Source: a bacterium
Lineage (GTDB): Bacteria > Cyanobacteriota > Vampirovibrionia > Obscuribacterales > Obscuribacteraceae
Direction: 5' to 3'
Length of the DNA stretch: 64,000 bases
Assembly (NCBI GenBank): GCA_018062085.1
Contig: JAGOSY010000017.1
Span: 1 to 64,000 of the forward strand
The position numbers and the translations under genes are program-made. Below, one piece after another: positions 50,395 to 60,352 of this stretch. Under the pieces are notes generated by a model that did not search any database, was not told the DNA's origin, and worked only from the letters and a program-made list of their open reading frames with translations. Position 1 is the stretch's first letter. Every line of letters starts with the position of its first letter.

Positions 50395-51951
50395 TCACAG
50401 AGCCATTTCGCGTTTCAATAGAGAAACTGATATCAAATACTCATCTAGCCGTTTATCACCGTTTGATTGCACCCAAGCAAGATGTTGCTGAGACAAAGCG
50501 CGTTTACCGCGAGCGAGGGCGACGATTCCGAGAATACAACGAGCTCTGGTCATCGCCGAAACACTGCTTGAGGTGCTAATTAGCTGCTTCTCCTTGGATG
50601 AATCTTTCAGATAACGCAAAGCGTTGTAAATAGGGCTACTTCCTGCAATGCGGCTATTCGCCTGGTAAAGAAGCACGCTTGAAAGCTCTGGGCGACCACT
50701 CAACAAATCGGCAAGACGACAAAAGACAACGGCGTGATAAGGCGCCTGACCCTGCCAATCAACACGTTCGACATAGCGCTTAAAATCAAGCGCTGCGGCC
50801 CTATATTTGCCAAGGCAGAGGAAGGCAATTCCTCTGCCGTAATAAGACTCGGCATCGCCATCTCCCTGACAGAGTAAACCACTGTACTCATCAATTTCTT
50901 TAGACTTGTCTGAGATAATAATATCGCCAAGAAACTCATCATCAAAACCACCTCTCTTTCTGGTCTGTAGGCTCGAACCAGAAGCACCAATTGGCTTTTC
51001 ACGACGCGAGGGGTTGACTGACGCAATTGCAATAGGCTTAACCGTAGGCGCTACTGTCTTCTTAGCCGTATTTACTTTAGTTGAGATGGCAAGTTTTACC
51101 AGAGGGTTACTCTTTTTAGAAGGCGCAGTGGTGACATTTTTACTAGCCACAGCAGCAACCGAAGATGGTGCCGACTGAGGCTCCTGGCTGACATTTTTAT
51201 TTTTGCCCTCTAGCTCATCCAGCGCTTCGAGTTTGCCATACTCAATCATAGCCTCTTCAAACCGACCTAATTTTGTAAGACAATTTGCCCGGCCATTGAG
51301 TATGTATCTGATGAGAACAGGATTTTGATTGTGGACTTGAGCCATAGCATAACTGGTAACAGCCTCATCAAGCCTTCCCAGCCTCACTAAGACCCTTCCT
51401 CTCCAAAAAAAGCAGTAGTTCATGAGAACTGGTGGCAATCTTGGTGCAAATTTAATGCCATAGTCAAAGTCAGTTAGCGCTTTCTCAAACTCTCCCATAC
51501 AGGCGAACACATAACCACGAAGTATCATCCCACGGCAGTGCACCAGCGGGTGGTCGCCTTGCGTATCAAGATAAGCATTCCAAATATCGAGAGCATCCTG
51601 GTATGAGCCCTTTTTGATCAAGCTCTTAGCTTTATCACGCACAGAAATATAGCCTTGTTTGATCTGCTCATATTGTGCTTCTCTTCTAGTCTTGCTATTC
51701 AATGCGTAATTCGGACTTTCTTGCGGAGGAGAAGTAATTCCAGTCTGCGGCAAGGCACCATCGGTCTGTAGTGGTTGCGTCTGCGGCAATACGGCATCAG
51801 TCTTTACTTCTTGAGGCTTCATTTGCTGAGACTCTATTTCTTGCACCTGCGCTTCAACTGCTATTGGCTGAGCGATGAGACACTGGGTCAATAGTAAAAG
51901 CGAAAATACCCCTCTAGAAGAAGACAAGCTTCTACTTCCAAATCTCTTCAC
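50395..51951 (-). CDS. Exported TPR-repeat protein
   Basis: 518 residues from GTG 51951, preferred over ATG 51975 because GAGGAG lies 6 nt upstream of it. Signal peptide about 12-35 (GVFSLLLLTQCLIAQPIAVEAQ). TPR repeats are split by a ~100-residue Ser/Thr/Lys-rich linker. Ends in AWVQSNGDKRLDEYLISVSL, the same C-terminal module as the other two exported TPR proteins. A Crp-like site lies about 145 bp upstream. Confidence 0.83.
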   Translation of the reverse strand: MKRFGSRSLSSSRGVFSLLLLTQCLIAQPIAVEAQVQEIESQQMKPQEVKTDAVLPQTQPLQTDGALPQTGITSPPQESPNYALNSKTRREAQYEQIKQGYISVRDKAKSLIKKGSYQDALDIWNAYLDTQGDHPLVHCRGMILRGYVFACMGEFEKALTDFDYGIKFAPRLPPVLMNYCFFWRGRVLVRLGRLDEAVTSYAMAQVHNQNPVLIRYILNGRANCLTKLGRFEEAMIEYGKLEALDELEGKNKNVSQEPQSAPSSVAAVASKNVTTAPSKKSNPLVKLAISTKVNTAKKTVAPTVKPIAIASVNPSRREKPIGASGSSLQTRKRGGFDDEFLGDIIISDKSKEIDEYSGLLCQGDGDAESYYGRGIAFLCLGKYRAAALDFKRYVERVDWQGQAPYHAVVFCRLADLLSGRPELSSVLLYQANSRIAGSSPIYNALRYLKDSSKEKQLISTSSSVSAMTRARCILGIVALARGKRALSQQHLAWVQSNGDKRLDEYLISVSLLKREMAL

Positions 51952-52094
51952 TTTCGGCTCCTCTTCACTCAGCATAAGCTTTGATTGGCTCTGAAACTTA
52001 GAAGCAATTCTTGTTCATGCTTTGGTAGCAACAAAAACTCAACATTTACTAATTAGCAGCCTCATTGTATCAGGTGGATCGTTTGCGAGATAAG

Positions 52095-52137
52095 TGACTA
52101 AAGTCATGATGAACGATCTGGTCGGCTGTGGTATGAA
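52095..52137 (+). promoter_or_regulatory. Crp/Fnr-like palindrome and -10 box
   Basis: GTGACTAAAGTCAT (core 52095-52106) between the divergent TPR and TadG-like genes. On the plus strand TATGAA at 52132 begins 31.5 bp from the centre, near the class-II spacing seen at 60.4 kb. Confidence 0.5.
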
Positions 52138-52267
52138 TAAAATATTGCAATTAACAAGCCATTTCGTTTCAGTTCATTTTAGACCGAGGAATCTCTAAAC
52201 CTAGGATAAATAGGTCTCCTGGCATCACTTAGTCGCGTCCAGGCTTGGCTCTAAGAGGACAGTAAAT

Positions 52268-54565
52268 ATGAAACTTCGACGTCAACGAGGAGCAACTCTG
52301 GGTCTTGTAGCGGCGTGCATATTCATCGTAATTCTAGTGGGGGTTGGGTTTTTCTTCCTCTCCGAAATAATTGGTGGGGGTAGAGAGGTCGCCAACGCTA
52401 CTGACGCCGGTGTTTTGAATGTAGCTAAACAAGCAGTAAGAAGAGGTGCTATTCAGCTGACTGGTGCCCTCGTCGCTGAATTCGGCGAACTGACCGAACC
52501 TCCAAACAGCAAAGTAGACTTAGTTACATATAACCGTCTTGTCGCCCAAACTCTGATTGTAGGCAAGAATGCAGAGAGGCTAGGGGGACCAGCCGTAGGC
52601 CACGCTAACCAGTTGAGATCAGATGTGAGAGCAATCGGTTTAGCCCTCAAAAACAATTTGACCTCAGATCCCAATTTTGCCACAGACTTCTCCAGCATTG
52701 CTAGCCAAAACAACACAAAAATGTGGGATGGCCCAGCAGTTAGCTTAGTAGGTGCTGTCAACACTGGCTACATGAAGACTGGAAGTTCAACCAACGTATA
52801 CCTTTCCCCTACAACGCTAACTGCTGTGGACGGGTGGGCTCCTCCAATATCAACCCAGAAATCAAAAATTGACCCTGCTGCCAATTACCTAGCTGGTTAC
52901 GTACCAATCAGCGCTAATGGCAATGCCAATTTCTTGTACGGTGTACCTGTACTGCCACTAACCAAGCCCCACTTGATAGAGCACGGACAGTTCAACACAG
53001 CAGCTGTCGACACTGATACTCCACCAAACGCTTTCCGCACTAACTCAAGAGCCCTAGAAGCCAAATCCGGCGCGATGGGCACCTCGATTGCTTGTGCCAT
53101 CATCGGAGTGATCGACAAGGAGTTCCCCGCTGCTATCCCAAGAGGATTCGTAAGAGTACTTAATGGTCCCGATGCAGAGGTAACAAATGGAGCACTTCCA
53201 CCTCGTGTAATTAATGGTTCTAACGACATCTTCAATAATGAACTGCTTATACCACCAAGTAACGGAATATTCGCCGCCAATGCTGGTGCCGATGGTAGCG
53301 GTGCCAACGGCGGTGCTGCCCTATTCTCAACCGACACGGCAGAGTTAAGTGCAGCATACGCTGCATGGGCAGCTTATGTGCCTACCATGGGTTCTCATCC
53401 TAAAGGCAGCCCGATTCTTGATAGCGGTGGTAGCCCAGTGCTAGACGGCTTGGGCAACCCTCGCGTCAACGACATCACTGATGAAGCTTCTCCGAACTAT
53501 GGTTCTGGCGATCCTTACATCTGGGAAACCAAAAAACTCAGTTCATACCTGAATCCGGGCAGTCGTCGGGGCTCTGCTACTCACAACATCAGATCAACAG
53601 ATGGTACAAATCCCCATGGTCCATATGCTAGCTTCGCTGATCTTGTGGCTCTCGGCAAGAGCGACGGCGCGCAGAAACAGTGCACACATACTATGTACGA
53701 TGATAGTCTCCCAGAAACAGACCCCTGTGTTGGAAACATTAGCAACTGGATGGACAACTACGGCCGCGCGCCAACCTACTCTAGTAACACACCACCTGGT
53801 GGCTTCACCAACGTTGAATACATGAAGGCTGATTTGCTCAGCAAAATCGCCGGCCGCAGGCGTCGCAAGTTCTGCGCTAGGGTTGGTTTCGACCTTCCTC
53901 CATCTGGCCTAAAAGCCTGGCCAGTAACTAGAACTGGACGAGTACTAAAGCCTGGAACTCCGGGATCTGCCATCCCTTATAGAGGTGGCGGCGCCAGGAT
54001 CAACTATCTCCAAGTTGACACTGCACTGACCTACCTCAACCAATTGAACGCAGGCCTTGGAGTCAACCCCGGTGTGTGCACCACTAGCGGTATCGTTGGT
54101 GAAATAACCAAACGAATGCAGCAAGTTGACCCGCTAGTGACTCAAGCCGCCGTTGAGGCGGCTCTGGGTGACACTAACTTCCCACTTACACTCGCAGGAG
54201 CCGCAACAGGCGCCGGTGGCAACAAGTTATACCTCTACGTTGAACCAGGTACTCACAAACCTAGAATGAATACCTCCTTGCCTTGGACAGACTCAGCAAT
54301 CACTGCTGATGGACCAGCCCCAACTACAGGAAGCGCCCATCAATGCGATAGCAAATACCCTCTGAACGGATGGGCCGTTAACACCAGCAGGACTAATGGG
54401 GCGGAAGTTGGAGATGGTGGCTACAACGAAGTACCGTTCAGCACAGCAAGCGCTGCACCAAATGGAACCGATACAGCGGCATGGCATCCAGCTTCTGGTT
54501 ACAACAACCTACTTGGTGAGTTGAGATTCCAACAGACTGTCGAAGGCGCGACTTTCTGCAGATGA
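52268..54565 (+). CDS. TadE/TadG-like envelope protein
   Basis: 765 residues. The N-terminus RRQRGATLGLVAACIFIVIL, then VANATDAGVLNVAKQ, is the arrangement of TadE/TadG-type pseudopilins: a basic stretch, RGA, one hydrophobic helix (12-34) and an A-x-D-A-G motif. The large remainder is Gly/Asn/Ser/Pro-rich with few recognisable features and would lie outside the membrane. It could be a minor pilin-like surface protein. No other tad genes are in the window. Confidence 0.65.
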   Translation: MKLRRQRGATLGLVAACIFIVILVGVGFFFLSEIIGGGREVANATDAGVLNVAKQAVRRGAIQLTGALVAEFGELTEPPNSKVDLVTYNRLVAQTLIVGKNAERLGGPAVGHANQLRSDVRAIGLALKNNLTSDPNFATDFSSIASQNNTKMWDGPAVSLVGAVNTGYMKTGSSTNVYLSPTTLTAVDGWAPPISTQKSKIDPAANYLAGYVPISANGNANFLYGVPVLPLTKPHLIEHGQFNTAAVDTDTPPNAFRTNSRALEAKSGAMGTSIACAIIGVIDKEFPAAIPRGFVRVLNGPDAEVTNGALPPRVINGSNDIFNNELLIPPSNGIFAANAGADGSGANGGAALFSTDTAELSAAYAAWAAYVPTMGSHPKGSPILDSGGSPVLDGLGNPRVNDITDEASPNYGSGDPYIWETKKLSSYLNPGSRRGSATHNIRSTDGTNPHGPYASFADLVALGKSDGAQKQCTHTMYDDSLPETDPCVGNISNWMDNYGRAPTYSSNTPPGGFTNVEYMKADLLSKIAGRRRRKFCARVGFDLPPSGLKAWPVTRTGRVLKPGTPGSAIPYRGGGARINYLQVDTALTYLNQLNAGLGVNPGVCTTSGIVGEITKRMQQVDPLVTQAAVEAALGDTNFPLTLAGAATGAGGNKLYLYVEPGTHKPRMNTSLPWTDSAITADGPAPTTGSAHQCDSKYPLNGWAVNTSRTNGAEVGDGGYNEVPFSTASAAPNGTDTAAWHPASGYNNLLGELRFQQTVEGATFCR

Positions 54566-54576
54566 GAATATTGCCA

Positions 54577-56733
54577 TTACTTCAAAAACTCTTTGATTGA
54601 TTCAAATTCAGACACGGCTGTTTTGGCTGCTTCGTTCGGATGCGAATGCCCAGTCTTAGACTGGTTCTCTAGTTGGTCAGCTTCTTTCTCTCGATGGGTT
54701 TCTCGCAAAAGAAAAGCATAATTCTGGCGGCTACTCCTCTCAGATGAACTTGTTTTACATTCTGGATCAAGCGCAATAGAACGCTTGTATAAGGGCTCTG
54801 CCAAATCAAACTTCTTTTGAATGCGGTACAAAGTGGCAAGCCTGTTCAGTTGCCAGGCAATAGACTGAGGATTTCTATCGCTACTTTTCTCACGGTAAGC
54901 CAAAACCTTCTTGTAATAAAATTCAGCCTCTGCAAACTTTCCTTGACTTTCACAAGAAGACGCGACCGCGTTCAAGCTCAAAAGTACATACTCATGACTA
55001 GGTCCTAGTTTCTTAGAGTAAATATCAACCAATCGCCGGTGCAAAGCTTCAGACGTCTGGAAATCGCCCTGGTGAAAAAAGGTAGAAGCAAGCTCATTAA
55101 TCTTGCGCACTACTTTTGGATGGTCTGGACCATACTTAATCTCACAATCACGCAGCTCTCTCTCAGCCTTCTCTACCCAGCTAGCATCAACGATAGGCAG
55201 TGCAATCGCAGTTTTCAAATCAACAACTTTGGGTTGCTTAGCTTCATTAGCAAGGCCGGTCATACTAGGGCTAACGTTGACCACACTAGCCACTTTCTTC
55301 TGGGCGGAAACAGAAGAATAAGCCCATACCGATGCAGCTAGAAGAACCCCTAAACCGAGAAAACCCAACGCTTTGCCTTGAGCGCCGTCGCTGGTACGAG
55401 AGGCCACTCCGCTCTGAAGGGAAGTAGACACTGCAACAGCTGCCTGAGGATAAGCCTGAGAGTATTTAAGCAAATCTCGACCTTCTTTTACCCGAGCTAA
55501 ATCAATTGCCAATTCTTTAGCCGATTGATAACGCTCAGCCGGTTTCTTTGCCAAACATTTTGCCACTACTAAATTGATGGCTGGTGAAAGCTGACGGCCA
55601 TCAGCCATATCAGCTAGTTGCGGCGGCGTCTCTTCTTGATGCATCAACATTATCTCAAACGAGTTGGAGCCCTCAAAAGGAACACAGCCAGTCAATGTCT
55701 CAAACAGACTGCAACCAATAGAATAAATATCAGAACGTGCATCTACCAGTTCACCCGCGCACTGCTCTGGGCTCATATAATATGGACTGCCAAAAACATC
55801 GCCTGCAACAGTAAGGTGCTGGGATTTTAAGGGTGACGAATCGTTCAATCTAGAAATCCCAAAATCAAGTATTTTGACAGCCTTAGCGCCATCAATTAAA
55901 CAGAGCATAATATTTGCTGGTTTAAGATCTCGATGGACTATTCCATTGCGGTGGGCGTAGGCAAGGCCATCTAGCAGCTCTAAATAAATATCGATGGCAT
56001 CTGCTTCTAGCAGAGGGCCATCGTCGATCAAAACCTCTTCAAGACTACGGCCGTTGAGATAGTCCATCGAATAATATGGCAAAGAATTTTCGTGCAATCC
56101 CAGATCGTAGACTTTGACAATGGTTCGGTGGTTGAGGGAGGCGATAATTTGTGCTTCGGCAATGAAACGAGACCAGTTCTCTTGATTGACCGACCCAGGC
56201 CACATCAATTTCAAAGCAAATTGTTTGCGCAAGGCACTGTGCTCGGCCAAATAAACAGAGCCCATTCCGCCAACGCCAATTAAAGACAATAGCGAAAATA
56301 CACCACCGACAACGGTGCCAACCTCTAGGGTTGCATTAGCAGCAAAACTATCTGAGCTACATAGTTTGCTTCTCAAACTTTCGGTAAATTGCTTTCTCTG
56401 CAATGCCCGAGTTGCTGTTCGAGTGTGTACTTTAGGTTTACCATTAGCCGACCTTAGGCTTTTGGCAACGGCAGGCATGCCGCACTCACACTTTAGGTCT
56501 TGAAAAAGAAATGATGTCAGCGAACCAAGACGATTGCCAACACCTTTTGACTTGCCACAATTTGAGCACACCTTTCCTGAGCTTTCTGCACCCAACGGGT
56601 GTTCAGGTGCAGCGCTATGGCAGTGACAAAATTTATGCCTGAAGAAATAGGAGGTAATAGAACCTGCGTGGGTTCCGGCCGTCTGCTTTCCACAGTTTTT
56701 GCAAAGGGTTGATGCCAAAACACAAACTTCCAT
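54577..56733 (-). CDS. Ser/Thr kinase with two zinc motifs and TPR tail
   Basis: 718 residues. Two N-terminal cysteine motifs (CKNC ... AGSITSYFF ... CHC at 11-39; CSNC ... LGSLTSFLF ... CEC at 56-84) match the single one in the kinase at 20.8 kb. Kinase domain about 148-415: GVGGMGSVYLAEH, ALKLM, HRDLKPAN, DFGISRL, YMSPEQ. One transmembrane helix near 462-482 and kinesin-light-chain-like TPRs to about 690 (YVLLSLNAVASSCESQGKFAEAE). The IS66 scar abuts its 5' end, so its promoter and exact start may be altered. Confidence 0.9.
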   Translation of the reverse strand: MEVCVLASTLCKNCGKQTAGTHAGSITSYFFRHKFCHCHSAAPEHPLGAESSGKVCSNCGKSKGVGNRLGSLTSFLFQDLKCECGMPAVAKSLRSANGKPKVHTRTATRALQRKQFTESLRSKLCSSDSFAANATLEVGTVVGGVFSLLSLIGVGGMGSVYLAEHSALRKQFALKLMWPGSVNQENWSRFIAEAQIIASLNHRTIVKVYDLGLHENSLPYYSMDYLNGRSLEEVLIDDGPLLEADAIDIYLELLDGLAYAHRNGIVHRDLKPANIMLCLIDGAKAVKILDFGISRLNDSSPLKSQHLTVAGDVFGSPYYMSPEQCAGELVDARSDIYSIGCSLFETLTGCVPFEGSNSFEIMLMHQEETPPQLADMADGRQLSPAINLVVAKCLAKKPAERYQSAKELAIDLARVKEGRDLLKYSQAYPQAAVAVSTSLQSGVASRTSDGAQGKALGFLGLGVLLAASVWAYSSVSAQKKVASVVNVSPSMTGLANEAKQPKVVDLKTAIALPIVDASWVEKAERELRDCEIKYGPDHPKVVRKINELASTFFHQGDFQTSEALHRRLVDIYSKKLGPSHEYVLLSLNAVASSCESQGKFAEAEFYYKKVLAYREKSSDRNPQSIAWQLNRLATLYRIQKKFDLAEPLYKRSIALDPECKTSSSERSSRQNYAFLLRETHREKEADQLENQSKTGHSHPNEAAKTAVSEFESIKEFLK

Positions 56734-56849
56734 TAGGTGGTGGAGGAAGAAAACTACCGAAACGATGCCGTACCTTCGGCTGCAGCAATAAGCTAAGCAC
56801 GCCCAGTTTCAAATTTATACCACGTCCTGTGTGGGACGGACACGACAAA

Positions 56850-57105
56850 CCAGCCGCTTTTAGATTGGCCATGCGCCGCAGAAAATCGAAACCCCTGATA
56901 AAGCTCCTGCGCAAAATCATCGTCCAGGCGAAAGGCAGCCTCCACCCAACGCATGACCTGATGAAAGCCATTGGCTACACTTTCAAACACTGGCGAGCCC
57001 TTACCCGGTTCCTCAAGAATCCAGACATTGCCATTGACAATAACGAAGCAGAGAGAGCAATCAAATGCTGGGTTCTTGTTAGAAGGAACAGTCTGTTCGT
57101 GTCCG
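56850..57105 (+). mobile_element. IS66-family transposase remnant (C-terminal part)
   Basis: Residues from FRLAMRRRKSKPL through HPTHDLMKAIGYTFKHW, RALTRFLKN, IAIDNNEAERAIK and LVRRNSLFV match the IS66 TnpC catalytic C-terminus (HW..LTRFL.DG...IDNN.AER.IR). The open frame runs 56709-57137, but its ends are not transposase-like. No terminal repeats or N-terminal part are visible, so it is an inactive scar. Confidence 0.8.
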
Positions 57106-57109
57106 ATTG

Positions 57110-57502
57110 CCGCCCACCGTTCGGCCATAACTTTTGAGTCGTGTCTAGGCAACTCAGGGCCTTCTCAGTTTCGCCAAGTACGATATAGGCTGTATAGTTC
57201 TGCTCAAATTCTTCCTTTGTAGTTGCTTTACGGCGAACAAGAATAGTGGCGTCTTCGCGAGCGACTGAATGCTCGTTCATGTGTTCTTCGACTTGCATGT
57301 GACGGACGCGCAGCAGACGATTGTCGGGATTCTTCTTGAGCGCTTCTTCCGTGTACTTGCAGGTGTCTTCAAGACTCAGTGCACGATAGGCATAGGCACC
57401 AAAGGTTTGGCAGAGTGAAACAACTACAGTTAAGCAGGTCAGATTAACTAACTCATGTGGCTTGCGCATTAGCTCGTGCCCTTTCTTGTGGTTTATAGAC
57501 AT
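57110..57502 (-). pseudogene. TPR protein truncated by the IS66 remnant
   Basis: Begins with a hydrophobic leader (ELVNLTCLTVVVSLCQTFGAYAYRA) and TPR-like sequence (EDTCKYTEEALKKNPDNRLLRVRHMQ; NYTAYIVLGETEKALSCLD) and then at about 57110 runs into the antisense of the transposase, stopping at 56975. The first ~125 residues are genuine. The missing C-terminus might have carried the shared WV-GD-DEY module. Confidence 0.7.
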
Positions 57503-57518
57503 AGTTTTGCCAGCATAT

Positions 57519-57737
57519 TTAATTGCTCTTGGCCGAGACTGACCATTGGCTTTTTTCGCTGTCGCTCAGCTTAGCCAGGTGTTCGATTTGACCAGTGGTA
57601 AAGGCGCTCACATCTAAATCAATATTGGCAAAATAAGCTATTAATCGCTGGCGTTTGAAAATTTCAGAAAGCTTCTCTTCTGAGATTTTGCTATCAAATT
57701 GGCTCCGCGTTTTGCCTTTTGAAAGATCTTCAATCAT
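57519..57737 (-). CDS. Small hypothetical protein
   Basis: 72 residues from ATG 57737 (CAGGG 7 nt upstream). Helical (KISEEKLSEIFKRQRLIAYF) with a C-terminal QIEHLAKLSDSEK. Directly upstream of, and 16 bp from, the truncated TPR gene. Confidence 0.5.
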   Translation of the reverse strand: MIEDLSKGKTRSQFDSKISEEKLSEIFKRQRLIAYFANIDLDVSAFTTGQIEHLAKLSDSEKSQWSVSAKSN

Positions 57738-57841
57738 AGTTAAACCCTGAAAAGAAAAAGCCTTGAGCACTATTGTGTGCTTGCAGAGTGTTTCGGCGCA
57801 AGGAAAATGGTCGTGATTCTTGTGGTGCTAGAGTAACTGTT

Positions 57842-59041
57842 TTACAGAGGAATCTGAATCGAAACAGAAGTACCTGCACCAGGAGTACTTTCAATTTTGC
57901 ATGTACCATGCAGATGTTGCACTCTTTCGGCTATTCCCTTTAAGCCGTAGCCGCTGATTTGTTCAGTGGCATCGAATCCGGTACCATTGTCTTTCACGAC
58001 GACTGTTAGCATTGCACCATCACACTTGGCGTCAATTGAAACTTCATTGGCTTGAGCATATTTTTGAGTGTTGTTTAGACATTCTCTGATGATGCAGTAT
58101 AGATGATGAGCTTGTTCAGTGTTGAGTGCCGGCCAATCCATGCGCGTGACAACTCTTATCTCTCTAACTTTCTCTAGGTCTTCTACCAGCCGTGTTACCG
58201 CTTCATCCATGCGCAGTTTATCTGAGTGTAGCGCTTGTAGAGCGAATCTGACATCGGCAATCGATTGTCTGGCAAAGTCACGAGCTAATTGCAGCGAAGA
58301 TCTGCTTTTTTCAGGGTCGCTGGTAAAGACCTTTTCTGCCAGTGTGAGATGTAAGTTTAGTGTGGTTAACGAGTGTCCGAGAGAATCATGTATATCGCGA
58401 CCTATTTCTGTTCGCTCAAGCTTTCTGGCAATCTCTTCGATTTCTGCTGCTAGTTTTTCTGCTCTCATTCTGCTCTCATATTCGGCCAATAGAGAAAATG
58501 TCACTAGCAGTGCGCTGAAAAGCAAAACTGACAGCTGCAGGCTGTGGGCAAAAAGAAGTGCGGGTAGGGCATTGTCTAGTCCTGAGCCATCAGTAAGCCC
58601 TTGGCGTTCTCTAAAAGTGAGATAGTAAACTAGGCCGAACAAAAGGATACAGCCGCTGGACAGAACCACCACTTGCTGCCGCGTCCAGAAGAAGCAAGCT
58701 CTTACAACCACTGGCACGAACAGCCACTGATAGAACCGAGCTGGTCCTGCGGCACAACCTAGAGCTGTTAGTGTTATCTGCAAAAACGGTACGATCTTGC
58801 TAAAGCTCGATGATCGATCTTGAATCACCGTGCAGCTGGCGTAGAGAAAGAGAACTGCAAATGCGAGCACAGGGTGGGTTAGAACGCCGGTCTGATAGTA
58901 ACTCAAAGCAATGACGTTGGCGCTGAAAACTACGCACAGTATGATTGCTTCTAGCCAGCGTACTTTTCGATAGTAAGGGTGAATGAAACTGGGCTCAATC
59001 TTTTGAGTATCGTCTGCTTGCGAAATGGGCGGCATCCTCAA
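57842..59041 (-). CDS. NarX/DesK-type sensor histidine kinase
   Basis: 399 residues with about five or six transmembrane helices in residues 25-190, then HisKA_3 with DIHDSLGHSLTTLNLHL (phospho-His) and a HATPase domain with ECLNNTQKYAQA, VKDNGTGFD and GYGLKGIAERV. Start TTG 59041 or ATG 59035. The NarL-type regulator at 59603 on the opposite strand is its likely partner. Confidence 0.92.
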   Translation of the reverse strand: MRMPPISQADDTQKIEPSFIHPYYRKVRWLEAIILCVVFSANVIALSYYQTGVLTHPVLAFAVLFLYASCTVIQDRSSSFSKIVPFLQITLTALGCAAGPARFYQWLFVPVVVRACFFWTRQQVVVLSSGCILLFGLVYYLTFRERQGLTDGSGLDNALPALLFAHSLQLSVLLFSALLVTFSLLAEYESRMRAEKLAAEIEEIARKLERTEIGRDIHDSLGHSLTTLNLHLTLAEKVFTSDPEKSRSSLQLARDFARQSIADVRFALQALHSDKLRMDEAVTRLVEDLEKVREIRVVTRMDWPALNTEQAHHLYCIIRECLNNTQKYAQANEVSIDAKCDGAMLTVVVKDNGTGFDATEQISGYGLKGIAERVQHLHGTCKIESTPGAGTSVSIQIPL

Positions 59042-59430
59042 TTGACTAATTCATGTAGCGAATCTGTATTTAGATTTACCACAAAAGGGTCTCAGGCTAG
59101 TAAAGCCGAGCTGATCACCAAGGTGAATCGAATGAACATGTCGCCATCTGTCCATTGTTTACCGAAGGGTGACCATTCAAAAGTGGCATCAAGCAGAGGC
59201 AGCCAAGCGTGGCAATGTAAGCTAGAGCAATATTGGCCAGGGCCATGGAAACGGGGCGATGGTTAAGGGTTAGAAGATTCATGATGAAAGGACCTCATTC
59301 TGTGAAAAAAAGGTGTCTCAAACGCGCAGCAAAGCTCTGCCAGTCGGGGAGCTTCCCTTTGGCTTTGGTTGTTCGGCTATGAGACTTGGGGACTAGTAAG
59401 GGGTTTATGTTGAGAGAATACCAGGTAATC

Positions 59431-59457
59431 TTGGCAACCTCATAACCCACTTATAAC
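59431..59457 (+). promoter_or_regulatory. Putative promoter of the NarL-type regulator
   Basis: TTGGCA at 59431 and TATAAC at 59452 with a 15-bp spacer, in the 561-bp divergent gap 59042-59602. Five of six matches in each box but a short spacer. I see nothing else distinctive in this gap. Confidence 0.3.
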
Positions 59458-59602
59458 AAACTTGTGACATGGTCGATTTAATCTGGCTGGGGCTGCTTCC
59501 ACCGCTCTCAGCTAGGCTGGAGAACCTGGTAGGTGTCATAGCGAGGGTAGGTGGGTAAGATCCGTTTTGATGGCTGACCCATCGACTATTGAAAGGGCGT
59601 AA

Positions 59603-60277
59603 ATGGCTGATAGCGAGAATATTGAACCCGAAGAAGCAGCAATTAAGGTTATGGTCGTTGACGATCAAGCCATGGTCAGGCAAGGCCTAGTTTCGCTCTT
59701 GCAGCTTGAGTCGGGGCTTGAAGTTGTGGCCGAAGCCGGAAGCGGGTCTGAAGCCCTGTCGCTCTTGCGCCGTTGTTCTCCTGATGTAATTTTGATGGAT
59801 GTGCGTATGCCAATTATGGATGGCATTGAATGCACTAAGCAGGTACTGCAAATTAACCCTGATGTTAAAGTGCTGATTCTTACAACTTTTGACGAAGATG
59901 AGTATATTTTTCCGGCCATTGAAGCAGGCTGTTGCGGTTACTTGTTAAAGGATACTTTGCTCGAAGATCTTTCGGCTGCCATAAAAATTGTGCATAAAGG
60001 CAATCTGCAACTTGGTCCATCAATAGCACCCAAAGTGTTGGCACGTTTAAGGCCCTATAAGCCCAAAGAAGAAACTGAAAAAAGTCGTTTTATGACTGAA
60101 CGAGAAAAGAAGATTCTTCAATTGATCGGCAAAGGCCAGTCGAACAAAGAAATAGCGGCTGTTCTTATGATCTCAGAAGGCACAGTGAAGAATCATATTA
60201 GTAGCATTCTTACTCATTTAGGTTTGAGAGATCGCACTCAGGCTGCTCTTTGGGTTGCTGAAAACGGCATCAACTGA
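59603..60277 (+). CDS. NarL/FixJ-family response regulator
   Basis: 224 residues. Receiver: VVDDQAM, LMDVRMPIMDG phospho-acceptor, ILTTFDE, YLLKDT lysine, all intact. LuxR-type HTH: MTEREKKILQLIGKGQSNKE, then ISEGTVKNHISSILTHLG. AAGGG precedes ATG. Pairs with the divergent histidine kinase. Confidence 0.93.
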   Translation: MADSENIEPEEAAIKVMVVDDQAMVRQGLVSLLQLESGLEVVAEAGSGSEALSLLRRCSPDVILMDVRMPIMDGIECTKQVLQINPDVKVLILTTFDEDEYIFPAIEAGCCGYLLKDTLLEDLSAAIKIVHKGNLQLGPSIAPKVLARLRPYKPKEETEKSRFMTEREKKILQLIGKGQSNKEIAAVLMISEGTVKNHISSILTHLGLRDRTQAALWVAENGIN

Positions 60278-60352
60278 TGCAAACGTGGTGCAACTTTTAG
60301 AATAGCGAAACACTTTGTTTGTTTCGGTCATTCTTGACTTTTTTCGCGAGAT

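Noticed and set aside
56975..57502. 175-residue intact minus-strand gene
   Set aside because: Only the first ~125 residues are protein-like; the rest is antisense transposase sequence, so it is treated as a truncated gene.
58119..58625. 168-residue plus-strand open frame
   Set aside because: Antisense to the NarX-type kinase and Ser/Arg-rich by codon shadowing.
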